A DNA stretch of 64,000 nucleotides from Mya arenaria (Eukaryota; Mollusca; Bivalvia; Myida; Myidae). Numbering within the stretch: position 1 is the first letter of the stretch; the number at the start of each line of letters is the position of its first letter. The notes beneath the pieces were generated by a model. The model searched no databases. It was not told the DNA's origin and worked only from the letters and a program-made list of their open reading frames with translations. The stretch is taken from assembly GCF_026914265.1 (NCBI RefSeq), contig NC_069126.1, positions 37,141,725-37,205,724 of the forward strand. The letters are read 5' to 3'. Below, one piece after another: positions 22,613 through 44,375 of the stretch. A program made the position numbers and the translations under genes.

Positions 22613-23654
22613 ATCAGCTGTAGTAAGACTCTGCCGCTTTGACTTAGAAGTTAATACATTAACGATGTAATATGTGCCTGTCAAAAGCAATACAAAAATC
22701 AAATTAAAAAATGAACAAGAATCACGATGTGGGGCCCAAAACACAATCTCAGGAAAGGCCTCTATAAACTTTATACCAAGTTTGGTCACAATATGTAGAC
22801 ACTTAAGGTATTTAATACCAACCCTTTTTCTATTAATAGCATCTTTGACCTTGACCTTGATCCTAGGGACCTCAAACACATTCCCATAAAAAGTCTCCAT
22901 AAACACTTCGTATATACCAAGTTTGGACTTTATGTCAAACCTAGCTAAAAATTATTCGATACATTAGGTGACTTTGACGCTGCCCTCCCACCAGACCGCC
23001 CGAACAATGATGCAAGTCATTCAATAACTTGTTTTCCCTTTATGAAAATGTGGTTAACAATATAAAAATGTGCCTGTCAAAAGAAATTAAAAGAAAATTT
23101 AAAAAAAGATCAATAAAAAATCAATCAAGGGCCATAATTTGTATGCAGGGTTAAAATGGAGTTATGTGACCTTATTGTAAGATGGTCGTCATTAATTTTG
23201 CGAATTATTAAGTGCATTGAATGAAGGGTATAGGAGTTGTTTTTATTAAAATCCAAACTTGCCCTAAAACTTTAACCTGCCCTAAAACTTGAACCGAAGT
23301 TCCTAAGTCAGTCAGAGCCATTACTTGTATTAAGGATAATATGGAGTTATGTAACCTCATTGTGTGATGGTATTGAACAACTATGTGAAGTATTAAGTGA
23401 ATTAAATGAAGGGTATTGAAGTTATAAGTGAAAATCCCAACTTGCCTTAAAACTTTAACCCAAGTTCCCAAGGCATCAGGGGCCATAACTTGTATTAAGG
23501 AGAATATGAAGTTATGTAATCTCAATGTGTGATGGTCCTGAACAACTGTGTGAAGTATTAAGTCAATTGAATTAATTAATTAACTTGCCCAAAAACCGTA
23601 CGCCGACGCCAGGGCAAGTAGTAAAGCCCTCATTATTCTTTAAATAGTCAAGCT
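22613..23654 (-). mobile_element. Dispersed repeat inserted into the 37-bp minisatellite
   Basis: Interrupts the minisatellite, which resumes at about 23655. Its right end, read on the minus strand (AGCTTGACTATTTAAAGAAT ... CCCTGGCGTCGGCG), matches the start of the repeat at 46501-47055. So does the internal block with GACTTGCATCATTGTT (read minus) and GCTGCCCTCCCACC. Repeated sub-blocks with GAGTTATGTGACC and GCCATAACTTGTAT are present. No coding sequence; family unknown. Confidence 0.65.
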
Positions 23655-23895
23655 AAAAAGTGTACCGGTAACCATACCAAGCAGTGTACCGGTCACCATG
23701 CAAAACAGCACCAGAGAGAAGTGTACCAGTTACCATAACCAAGCAGTGTACCGTACAACATACCAAACAGCACCAGAAAGAAGTGTACTCGTCACCATAC
23801 CAAACAGCACTCAAGAGAAGTGTACCGGCCAACATACCAAACAGCATTCGAGATAAAGAGTACAGGTCACCATACCAAACAGCACCCGAGTGTAC
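23655..23895 (+). repeat. 37-bp minisatellite, right-hand fragment
   Basis: Six to seven degenerate copies of the same unit (AGTGTACCGGTCACCATGC, AAACAGCACCAGAGAG), more diverged than the main block, as expected at the edge of an array. Confidence 0.85.
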
Positions 23896-23899
23896 CAGC

Positions 23900-26800
23900 A
23901 ATTTTTCAAGGACTGGCATGGAGTTTACAATCGCTCACTTGGGTATTTCCTGGGCTTGAACATAATAACAAACACTTTTCTGTACATGACAATTTCAATT
24001 TTATTTCAACACAAGTTCATGAAAATGCATCTATCCCATTCAACAACTAGGTTATTATCATTCATTAATTACAACACACTTCATACTGTATCTACATATA
24101 TAAGCCAGTTACACAAGATAGTATTTGTTGAATATAAAATGCTCTTTAAAGTTTTCTTAGCTGAAAATGAAAGAAAATGTCAATGAAGCTATGGTATGAA
24201 TTAACAAGTAGAACATCTCTTTAAGGAAATTGGAAATATAAACATTAGTTTACCTTTAAGATAACATTGCTAAACACCTGATGTAGAATGAACAAGGTTC
24301 AACTGGTTATGCATAGCATCTTAACCTGGTTTAGATTCTTTTTATTAAATTGTGTCAAAATTCCAATTAATGCCCTGTAAATGAATAAATTCAGAAACGT
24401 TTAAGTATGCATATTTGTATAAGAATAATTTAATTATGAATTTGTTATGATAAATATTTGCATAAAACAATACAAAGATACAAACCACACAAAATGTAAC
24501 GTAATGAAAACAATGAATTTGCCATTTCACACAATGTTTAGTATAATAACAAGTTTTTAGAAGGAGCTTAAAAACATTTACTGTTCATTCTCTGGTAACT
24601 CTTTTTTAATACTTTAGACGATGGAGAACTCTGCTAATTCTAATGACTTTACGGTAAGCAGTTACAGAGTTAAATCAAACCATTCCATATCTGTCCAATT
24701 TAAAAAAAAACATAAGCTTACAAATGACAAGACACATTTTGAGCCCTCAATTAACATGTTTCAGAGGTAAAAACAAGGTGTCATGTTAAGGTCTAGAATA
24801 AACAGAAAACTTAAAACATCTTGAATACAGATTATGAAAATTAGTAATAATACACATACTACTTGGTATGAGAATGCATGCATAATACGAATGGTGCACA
24901 AATGATGCAAATCACAAGTAATAAAACAACTGGCAGTTTCTTCTGTGTTAAAAATGAATAAAAATGTTTCTCTTTCATGAATAATTGTAAAAGATGGCCA
25001 CATAAAATGAATGATCACCATGCATGACATAACAACATTCTCTTTGACACTATACACACATGTCAAAACCATCATACAGCACTGGCATCTGTTCTAGAGT
25101 CAAGCTTTCTAGATCAATAAAACATCTAAAATCATTATTTTTTAAATTGGATAAAAAGTTTCCAACAGAACATTAGGTTTTTACACTCATGAATTTGGGT
25201 TCCTTTTTCATCATGTTATTAACAATGGGACATTATTACATCAGGTTTGTTACCATTAATGTCACATTTATCTTTATAGAAAAACATGAACTCTACTAGG
25301 TAACATAAAACACTTTATAGGCTTCTAAAACTATTACCCCACTGTCATTTCTGGCACTAGTAACATTTCAAATAGTACACTAATATTGAACATAACATAT
25401 TTCTAACATATTTCTCATTCACTTACACTGTCCTAAGGTATCATATGTAAACATTACCTTTTTGTTTAAAGTGCCATTGATTATGTTTAACTTTGATATC
25501 TGGTGACCCCATATAACTTTAAAATCATTTAAAAGATATTAAGTGAAGATGAAAAAACCAAACCAGCTATGGAAAATTCTATAACATAAAGATACTGCGG
25601 TTCCTTTATTAAATCAACTGAAATTGGACATGGAGCTACCTAATTTGCCATCGTTCAAGTAAAAAAAGAAGCTTGTTTGTAATATTATCTTCCGTACAAT
25701 TTGCTTTTTCTCCACATCAATCATTGTTGACCAATAACAAAATAATAGGGTGACATCTCTGTAGCATTTTTTTCTTAGACATAAAACAATCTACGGACCT
25801 TGAAATTATGACTGTCTTAAATTTGTGTACAGCTAAAGCATTTATGTCAGACTGAGGTGGTTGTGTATGAAATACACTGACTTTTTAAAACTCGCCCTTG
25901 TGTTAGAGTAAGGCATTTTGTTTTTGTTAACAATGAATGCATGAATACCTGGTGTACACTTAATGTACACAATGAAGAAACAAAAGCATTTTCTCCATCA
26001 GTCGTACAGTTTTCCTCACATAAACAGAACAAACATGTGTTACAGATATTAATTAAAGGGGGTGAAATATATACAGTGGTCAACATGAAGAAATCTTACA
26101 TGTACAAACTTTGTAACATATACATTGTTCATTGTATATAAACATACCATTAGACATTCAAATTGATGTTATTGACTACCTATTTAAATATGTGCAAAAA
26201 CAAAAAGTAACTAGTAAATAAGTGTGTTTCCAGTAGTTAACTAATTAAACATAATTCAGTGTCATAGGACGCAGAAAAAAGTTTCAAATAAAACAGGTTT
26301 AAGTATTAAAGTAAATAAAGATCTTAACAAATCTTACATGCACTTTTCTTCATTATCAAAATGCATCACATTTTCTAAAATTGTTAGAAAAAGACAATCA
26401 CAGTCTGACGCAAGAGTTTGAAAATGCAATCCATTGCTTTACTTACTTCTGTTAGAAAATAATTTAAAGTTTGATAAAGTACCAGGAACATCACTAATCT
26501 TTGTGTTATTAAATTGTTTAAATGAAATGTTCCAACTAAGGCCTGTGTTTAGGGCAATCTGACCATTCTGTCAAAATCCCTCATCATAAGAGGTTTTTTT
26601 TTAACCTAGATAAAAAATTTTTTAACCTAGATAAAAAAGTATCTGTTTTCCCCATTAAAGTTGTTTTTGAGCGTGTTATCCATTCGTATTGATTATAATT
26701 AAAAACTAAGAATTAATTATTCATAACACAAGATATCAAAATGACACGACAAGCATTCACCACTTGCTGTGCTGTTTTGACTGGATTTAAAAACAACAAC

Positions 26801-28300
26801 AAAGAAACAAACTTTGTTCCTACCCTACCCATCATTTTTGCAACTGTTGAACTCCTAATTTATTTTTATGATCAAAGAACTTTTATCTTTGCACAGTGAC
26901 CTATACCTTGTGGGGCAAATAAAGTAGACATTATAACAATAACAATAATACTGACTTAAATGCCAATAATATCTTAAATAAGAAATCAGTTCATCAATTC
27001 AAGAGTTTAATATTAGAAGGATTCTTATAAGAGTTTTTCGAAAACATTTCAACTGATCTTTTATGACTATTCTAAATTATTATCTAAGTAAACACTTAAT
27101 AATTACAAAACCCTATGTACTTTTATATATATATATTCTTTGTGTCATTTCAAAATGACTAAGAGTTTATACCATAAATTATTAACTATAAGAGCCTGTG
27201 TGAAATGAATTTTAACACTCTTAAATATTTACATCTAACATCATTAAATAATAATACAAATCCTATTTTGATATTGTTCATGTCTGTGCAATGTAACTAA
27301 TGCTTACATTTTGAAACAACTTCAATGTCAAACAGAAGGGGAAAACAGCTTGCAGGATCATTTTGAAATTTAAAAATGAAATTTTACAAACTGAAGGTGC
27401 ATAAGAAGGAAGATAACATAATTTACACCATCCATCTTGAATGATACACAATCATATAACTAACAACTGTATTAAGATATTATAATGTTTTAAACGAATA
27501 CATCGTTAAAGCAAACCACTCTCAAGTGTCCACACTCCCTGGTGTGTTTCATACAGTGAACAAATAATCAACATAAAAATGACTAAGATATTATGGAGAG
27601 GTCAATTAACTTGACCTTTCTGATCACAAAGTCTTTGATCTAGGATCATTACCAAACATACTGGGGCAAAAATTGGCCAGAGATTTGGTATCAAAGTCAA
27701 CATTTAAATATTCTCTTCTCTCGGATCTATTCTTCTTCATCTTGATTCTGATAAAACATTCATTTACAGGAAGCCAAATCCACCACACACTTTTGCAAGG
27801 CAATTCCGTATCCTTAAGCGTCCAATTCACTCAACCACTTCTCCATGTCATAAGAGTTCACTGAACTATTTCCATTTGTTTCATGTCATGATTAAAAATT
27901 CACCACCTCACAATTGCAAGTCAACAGTTTTTGCTTCAAGATCCGTTTAAGTCAACAAATTTCAACGGTGTAAAACATCCACATATAGTTTCCTGCTGTC
28001 TTTTCCCATCAGAATCCACATTATTATTTTGTATAACATAACCAGCAAACTTCCAGACTTTATCAGCTCTGTCTATACACATGTATCACTGATTTTCAAT
28101 CCTAATCTCTAAAGAACAATTCCAATGCTGGCCAGTTTTATGTCTCAAGATTTGCAGTCCAAATCCATCTTCCACCTTTTAAAAATTATGTCTTTACAGA
28201 GAAGAGCTTATCTTTGAATAACAGATTACGGCAATAAATACATTTTGTACAATAAGACTTTTAAAACAAAGAATAATCCGTCCTAGACATTATCGTTTTC
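23900..28300. other. Gene-free stretch, possibly GSK3 3' UTR
   Basis: About 4.4 kb of AT-rich, largely repeat-free sequence directly downstream of the GSK3 stop codon (minus strand). Vertebrate GSK3B has a very long 3' UTR, and minus-strand AATAAA motifs occur, for example near 24000, so a long UTR is plausible. A short direct duplication (TTTTTAACCTAGATAAAAAA) lies near 26595-26640. No reading frame here is convincing. Confidence 0.35.
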
Positions 28301-38580
<10,280 letters not shown>

Positions 38581-40149
38581 GGTGTGAAAACAACTAAGTG
38601 GGGGCGATTCCGTTCATCAAGTATGGTTTCTCTCGTCATTTATTCAGAAGAATGGCGGCCGTTGTGCGAAAATGGTTTCCGTTTTGAGTGAAAAACGATC
38701 AGTTCATTCAGAGGACTTTGTTGTTGTTCAAGGCCGATATATAGTACCCATAAGTAGAAATAGATCTGCATTAAGAACAAATATAAACAGTTGCAGAGAT
38801 GATGAGCCCAAAACGCAAAATTTGGAACCCGAAAATGGTGAGGTTAGTCCGAAATCGTTTCCAATGGCTGTTCTTTCTTATTATTAACCATCGGCTACTT
38901 CCGTGTATTTACGTGAATTTCAATAGCCAATGGCTACTAAGTTTACAAAGCGTGACCAATACGTTTATTTCCGTGATCACACGAGATTAGGTGCATCTAA
39001 TGATCGGATGAAAAGTATACAGAGAAAATACAAAGGGACAACTACCAAATATTGTTGCGGATCCGTGGTCTAGTGGAATTAGACTTGACTGTTAATCTAT
39101 CGGATCACTCACTAAATGGGTCTTGACCAAGTGAGAGTATAAATAAACTTAAAAACACCAGTACCGAATATAGTTTACGCAATACATTAGGCCGCGAAGA
39201 AAAAGTATATTATGTACATTGAGTGGCACCCTTCAAGGAACAACCTTTCAACCCAAAACACCATGGTGCAACGGTGTTGACACTTAAATTTTAATTATTT
39301 GCATTAGTACAGCGTTGCTTTAAGTTATGCCCACATTTAAAAACAAAACATACACAGTGTAAAACGGTGCCTAAATTATCAGACCTCTACCACATGAATT
39401 TGGCTGAAAGTTGTGTGTAGAATTATATATTTAAGTCATTTTATAACAATATTCTGAAAAAAATAACGAGTTCGGACAAAAACCTAATACTATCCAGAGG
39501 AAAAGAGGCATCAGTACAGACATGCCTTGCAAGCCTGCCAAGAAACATTTAATTGCAAAATGGTGTTTGAGTATGATTTTACAGTATAGAGAACAAAATA
39601 ATCGTATGAGGATTCTTATAACTTTTCTGACCTTTGAAAATTTAAGTGACTGGAGAAACTTTTTGCTTGATTATCAAGTGTTATACATCATTTTAAAGGT
39701 TATGGATTGAGCTTATAAAAAACGCACACGTACGGTATTTCCAGATTTATTTGGTTTTATGAATAAACTGCGATAAAATCTGACTTACCGGATTGTAGCA
39801 TTTCAGACCGAACACGGGAACGAAGTCCTGTATGAATAATTATATGAATTTCTAAGCTGCGTCACGGACCTATAAACTACATAGGTTTGTAGGCCGGTCC
39901 GTGGCTGCGTGCAACTTTTCTTAATTACATACTTTATGGATGAATACATTGTGAGATCGCAATATATTTCATAATATATAGTGTTTTGCCAACTGTCAAT
40001 GATTTATCAAACCACGTGTCTTGAGCTCGATAACTTGAACACAACTTGAATAGCTCAGGTTCGTTAATAAAAAAAAATGAACTAATATTTTATCACCTTT
40101 TTTATTTTAAAATATTTTATCCTGTTATTCATAGCACCCTACGCGAACA
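38581..40149. other. GSK3 upstream flank; hairpin and possible tRNA-like fragment
   Basis: The region just upstream of the GSK3 ATG includes GAATGGCGGCCG (38650-38661), a YY1-type motif near a likely start site. At about 39057-39115 the plus strand reads GTGGTCTAGTGG and later GACTGTTAATC, reminiscent of a tRNA-derived A box and anticodon arm, but no B box follows. A stem-loop with CACGGACC / GGTCCGTG arms lies at 39863-39903. No gene recognised. Confidence 0.35.
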
Positions 40150-40198
40150 TGACGTCATTGTCATGGCGGCTATCAAGAAGTAATGTGTTTTCGCGAGA
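40150..40198. promoter_or_regulatory. Candidate housekeeping promoter (CRE, YY1 and TCGCGAGA motifs)
   Basis: Within 50 bp are a full palindromic CRE TGACGTCA (40150-40157), CATGGCGGC (YY1-type, 40162-40170) and TCGCGAGA (40191-40198, part of the BANP-type TCTCGCGAGA motif). These cluster at animal housekeeping promoters. It lies between the divergent GSK3 and SNAPC2 genes and could start an upstream non-coding exon of either; no transcript evidence. Confidence 0.4.
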
Positions 40199-40524
40199 AG
40201 TGAACTTGTACACCGAACTTGTATGTGGCCTTCCTTTTGCATCAATAAGATATCAATAAATTATTGAATAATCGGGGCACTTTGGGAAAAAAGACCTTAG
40301 ACAATTTTTGAAAAATTGCGCCGTGATATTAACATATTTTGGCCGAAATTATATCGCTTCGCCACAAATTTGGGAATCTTCAAGGGTTTTAAAAACAACC
40401 TAAATAGAAATGCATTGAAATCTGATGTAATTTCGAAAAATAATTATAATGTTTAAACATATATTCAATAATATTTTAATGCATGAATGTAAAAACAATG
40501 TTACAAATAATACAACATTAACAG

Positions 40525-42172
40525 TAGTGTTTTAGCCAGGAATTAAAAAGGTCAGGGTGGGCCAAAAAAAGGGCAGGGTGGGCTAAAATAGGGGCATGGT
40601 GCTTTCTTAAATGGGAAAACAATGCGCACAATATTAGCTTTGTATTGTTGTAAAACGACCATGCACCTTATTAAAGCACATGCATGTTCATGCACACATT
40701 GTAGTAATATCCCTACAGAATACTAATAATTCTTTTTTCTTGTTCATTTTCACTTCAGACACTTTCTTTACCATCTCGGCTTGTTGTCACCAGGGCTCTC
40801 ACAAGGCTGATTTTTTGGGGAAGTCACTTCTCCCACCAGTCAAATTAGGGAGAAGTGGGGAGACTTTAAGGAGACGAGATACTTATCTTTAAACCTGAGA
40901 TAAATATTGTGCCATGCCACAAAACTTTAAATTCACATTTACTTTGACTGCTTTTACTAGATGGAATGTTAAAAAAGTGTTCTTGTTTAGCCTATCAAAA
41001 GTGTACTTGTCTAGAGTCTCCTTTTTACAATGTAAAGTTTACCTCCAAAAAAGTGTATAAAATAAAAACAAAGACATTTAAAAAAAATACCATTACAATA
41101 AATCAGAATGGCCTTATATATGAGCTGTTAAAAACATTTAAGTGCAGGGGCGAATCTTGTTTTGGAACGATCAGGATAGGGTACGAATGTCACATTCAGC
41201 TTTGCTGTTGTTTACTTGTCTTTGGTTAAATAAATTTTAATATGCTGACATTTTAAAACAAAATGACATTTAAAATCTCTATCCTTCATGAAAAACTCAC
41301 TAATACTTAATAATAGAACTAGAAAATCGAAAAATGTTATGACAAAATGGCGGTGACTCGCCGAATCTTCTACTTTTAAACATCGTACAAATGACGAAAA
41401 TACTGTAAGTAAACGCTATATAAAGCAAATAAAAAAGTTTTGAGATATCAAAACAAATTTTCATTACGAACATTCAACACAAAAATTATCAAATATTGGT
41501 CATGAAGTCAAGTATTTGATTTTCTTAGCGCCACCGTCTGTTTTTCAATGACCGTCTGCTTCAAACGAAACACTGTTCTAAAAAGTGTGCCTTGTTTTTA
41601 CACTGCAAGTATCAATTGTTTACTAATACTTGACAACATTTTTCATCCTTTCTTCGCGTTTTCTATCGCAATTTAACAAACTTTTAATCATTTGACCAGT
41701 GTCTTCTCTGATTGGTTAAAATGGGACGTTTCGATAATTGGATGATAGACGACCCAATTGTGTGATTAGGAGGTTACTGATCATAAATTGCTAAATTTAT
41801 TAAATTTGTAACAACATCGGCATCAAAGATCAACATTTAGAGGTACAACTTCGATGTCTCAGACAAGGAATAATGTGTCATAATGAACATCAATTAGCAC
41901 CCTGATTATAAGCTGAACTACTGTTAATCAGACCCGCGGTGATGACGGTCATGTGCCTTAGAACGCACTGATCTGTGACAGATTAGGAAACGGCGACATT
42001 GACCAATGAAATACTTTTAGGGCGTAACTTTGTGATAAACAACGATCTGAATGGCCAGAAGGGCGCAAGGGGGCGGGAAAAATATGACAGGGCGTGTAAA
42101 AAGGGGCAACGGGGCGGGGTCAAAAAAGGGCAGGGCGGGCCTCCCTTCCACTCCGCTTTAGCTAAAACACTA
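40525..42172. mobile_element. hAT-like non-autonomous element with 8-bp target duplication
   Basis: Perfect 12-bp inverted ends TAGTGTTTTAGC / GCTAAAACACTA are flanked by an exact 8-bp duplication, ATTAACAG (40517-40524 and 42173-42180), the signature of hAT transposition. Subterminal G-rich blocks (GGTCAGGGTGGGCC at left; GGGCAGGGCGGGCC at right) occur in the same orientation. 1,648 bp. No transposase frame is visible, so it needs a partner for mobility. Confidence 0.85.
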
Positions 42173-42827
42173 ATTAACAGGTTTACATAGAATTTGAGAC
42201 AAATAATTTTATATAAATATCAAACATGCAAACATATATACCTGGATATACATGTTTGTTTTTTTTCAAATTGTTTAGGACACTCTGTAATTTTTACAAG
42301 TCGCCAATTTGTTGGGATATGTGATCCCGATGCCCACTGTCAGAACAAATTCTGTGTGCAATTAATGCTGTCTATAAAACCACAAACAATGGACTTTTAG
42401 TGACAGAGTTCACATCGTGAAGATGTGTGACAGAATTCTTCGGTCATACTATAATCAAATCTTCAGAACCGGCCTGTTATATTTTGTCTCAATTTCATCT
42501 AAAATAATGACATTATTTATTGATCATTCATAAAATTTATAGCTGACTATCTTACCAGATAATTATTAAAATACCAAAACCTGCCATTATCGAACGAAGA
42601 CTGGCACTGTTCCCGAGACCCTATTTAGTACATTCAAGGCAGTGCGCGTATGCTATGATGTATATGAGATTTGTAATTTATTGGTATAGCAGATTTTTGT
42701 ATTTATTTTTTATTTGGGAAAAAATAAATAAAATAATCACATTTCAAACTGTTCTATAATTTATTTGGTAAAACAGCCGATTCCTTTAACAATTAGCTGT
42801 GCTTATCTTCAAATCTTGTTAGTATCA

Positions 42828-42896
42828 AAGTAATCCAAGAACACTCTGTCTGCAGTACCAGTACGGTACTGCACACAGAGTGTTCTTGGATTACTT
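42828..42896. other. 69-bp near-perfect palindrome (long hairpin)
   Basis: Symmetric about 42862: the outer arms (AAGTAATCCAAGAAC and ACTCTGT) and the inner arms (GCAGTACC / GGTACTGC) pair at 31 of 32 positions around a 5-nt centre, with one mismatch (42850/42874). As RNA it would be a 32-bp stem with a tiny loop. Not part of an element I can delimit, and outside any gene. Confidence 0.85.
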
Positions 42897-44375
42897 CTGA
42901 ATGGAAATGGGTCTGCTAGTCAGTAGTTGGATATGTGGGAGATATAGAAAATGCTTTGATAATTCAATGAACACAGTCAACTAAGTGATACTTTTGGATC
43001 AGCAAGCTCTAATTCTTATGTTATTACTTATTGATCGTAATAATGGAATATCCTTGATAACAATTTTATTGGTACCAAAACAAACATTATGTTTGATTTT
43101 ATAGCATAATTAGATGATTTAAAATTGTATTGACTACCATTGTGACATATATCTGTGGCTCTAGTTGTTCTGATAATCAACTATAATAAAAACACAATGT
43201 AAAGGTCAACATAATCATCTATTTAAAGTGCTTTTTTCATACTTGTCCTTCCATGATTTTAGAATTTTGCTGTCACATTTCTCTAAATTCTTTCTAAACA
43301 GAAACTATCCCCCAACTTTAAAGTTGACAAGACACCAGATGGTCCCATTATCGGCAAATATAACTTATTTCCTCAAAACAAGCCTAGAATTGTTGATATG
43401 AGCTAGTATGATGCCTTTAATACATCATTTAACATGATTGAAGAATATTTTGTCGATGTCTTAGCTGAGTGCATAATGGTTTCCTAGTTTATAGTGTGTG
43501 TATTTAGCATGTGAAAGTCACATGATTTGTACTGATAGATATACTGACACTGTTTTTTAAATTCCTGGGTAGCCAGACCTAGTAATTTCGAAATTGGAAC
43601 AAAACGCAAAAACTGCGAAAAACACATACATGTGCCATGAGCAAAGTGAAACATCAGTAAGTAAGATTCAATGTGTTCATGTACCTTTTTGTGATGATTT
43701 TTTTTTTCCTTCGATTGTATCATCTGGTGTCTAGTCCCTTTAATGTGCTGCTAATTTAAAAAACCAATGCTATACGAATTACATACAGAACTGTAGAACA
43801 CAAATTAATGAATTTATGTGAATTGTGTTTTTGTTTTTTTTATGCATTGTGTACGCACAAGATTCATCCTCATCATGTCATTAAACACAAGAAAAATTGC
43901 CCTTTATTAGAAAAAATATCTATGTATGTCTAGAGCCTTTTATATGCAACTAATTGACAGAAACTAATGAAACATATGTGAAGTCTGTAAATAACTATAG
44001 TGTGGTGGTGCATGTACATGATTCATCTTAATCGGGTCAGTATCACATGACTTGCCCTTGAAGTAATGAGTAAACAGTTAAAATTTGAGCCAGAGCTTTA
44101 ACTTTTAGAGCAATTAATACTTCGGCGGGGAATATCAATTCCCCAATTTGTTTGCTGATTTTAAATAAATCTTTTCTGATCTTATTTGTGTATATTGATA
44201 TACTCTTATGAATGCAAAAACATTTGATCAGTTGATTAAAACCTATGTAATAAAGGTAATTATTGTTGATTACCATACAGTGGTCAGAATAATCACAAGC
44301 CAGCAAGCCCATGTTCATTATTTCAGGATGATTCTTGAATGTTAAATCTGCATTGTCTTGAAGAAGACCCTCATC
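42897..44375. other. SNAPC2 upstream region, nothing recognised
   Basis: AT-rich. No promoter motif stands out close to the SNAPC2 start codon; an upstream non-coding exon is possible. Confidence 0.4.

Noticed and set aside
38672-38990. Plus-strand frames of 63-71 codons just upstream of GSK3
   Set aside because: No recognisable domain and no splice context; the region is better explained as the GSK3 5' flank.
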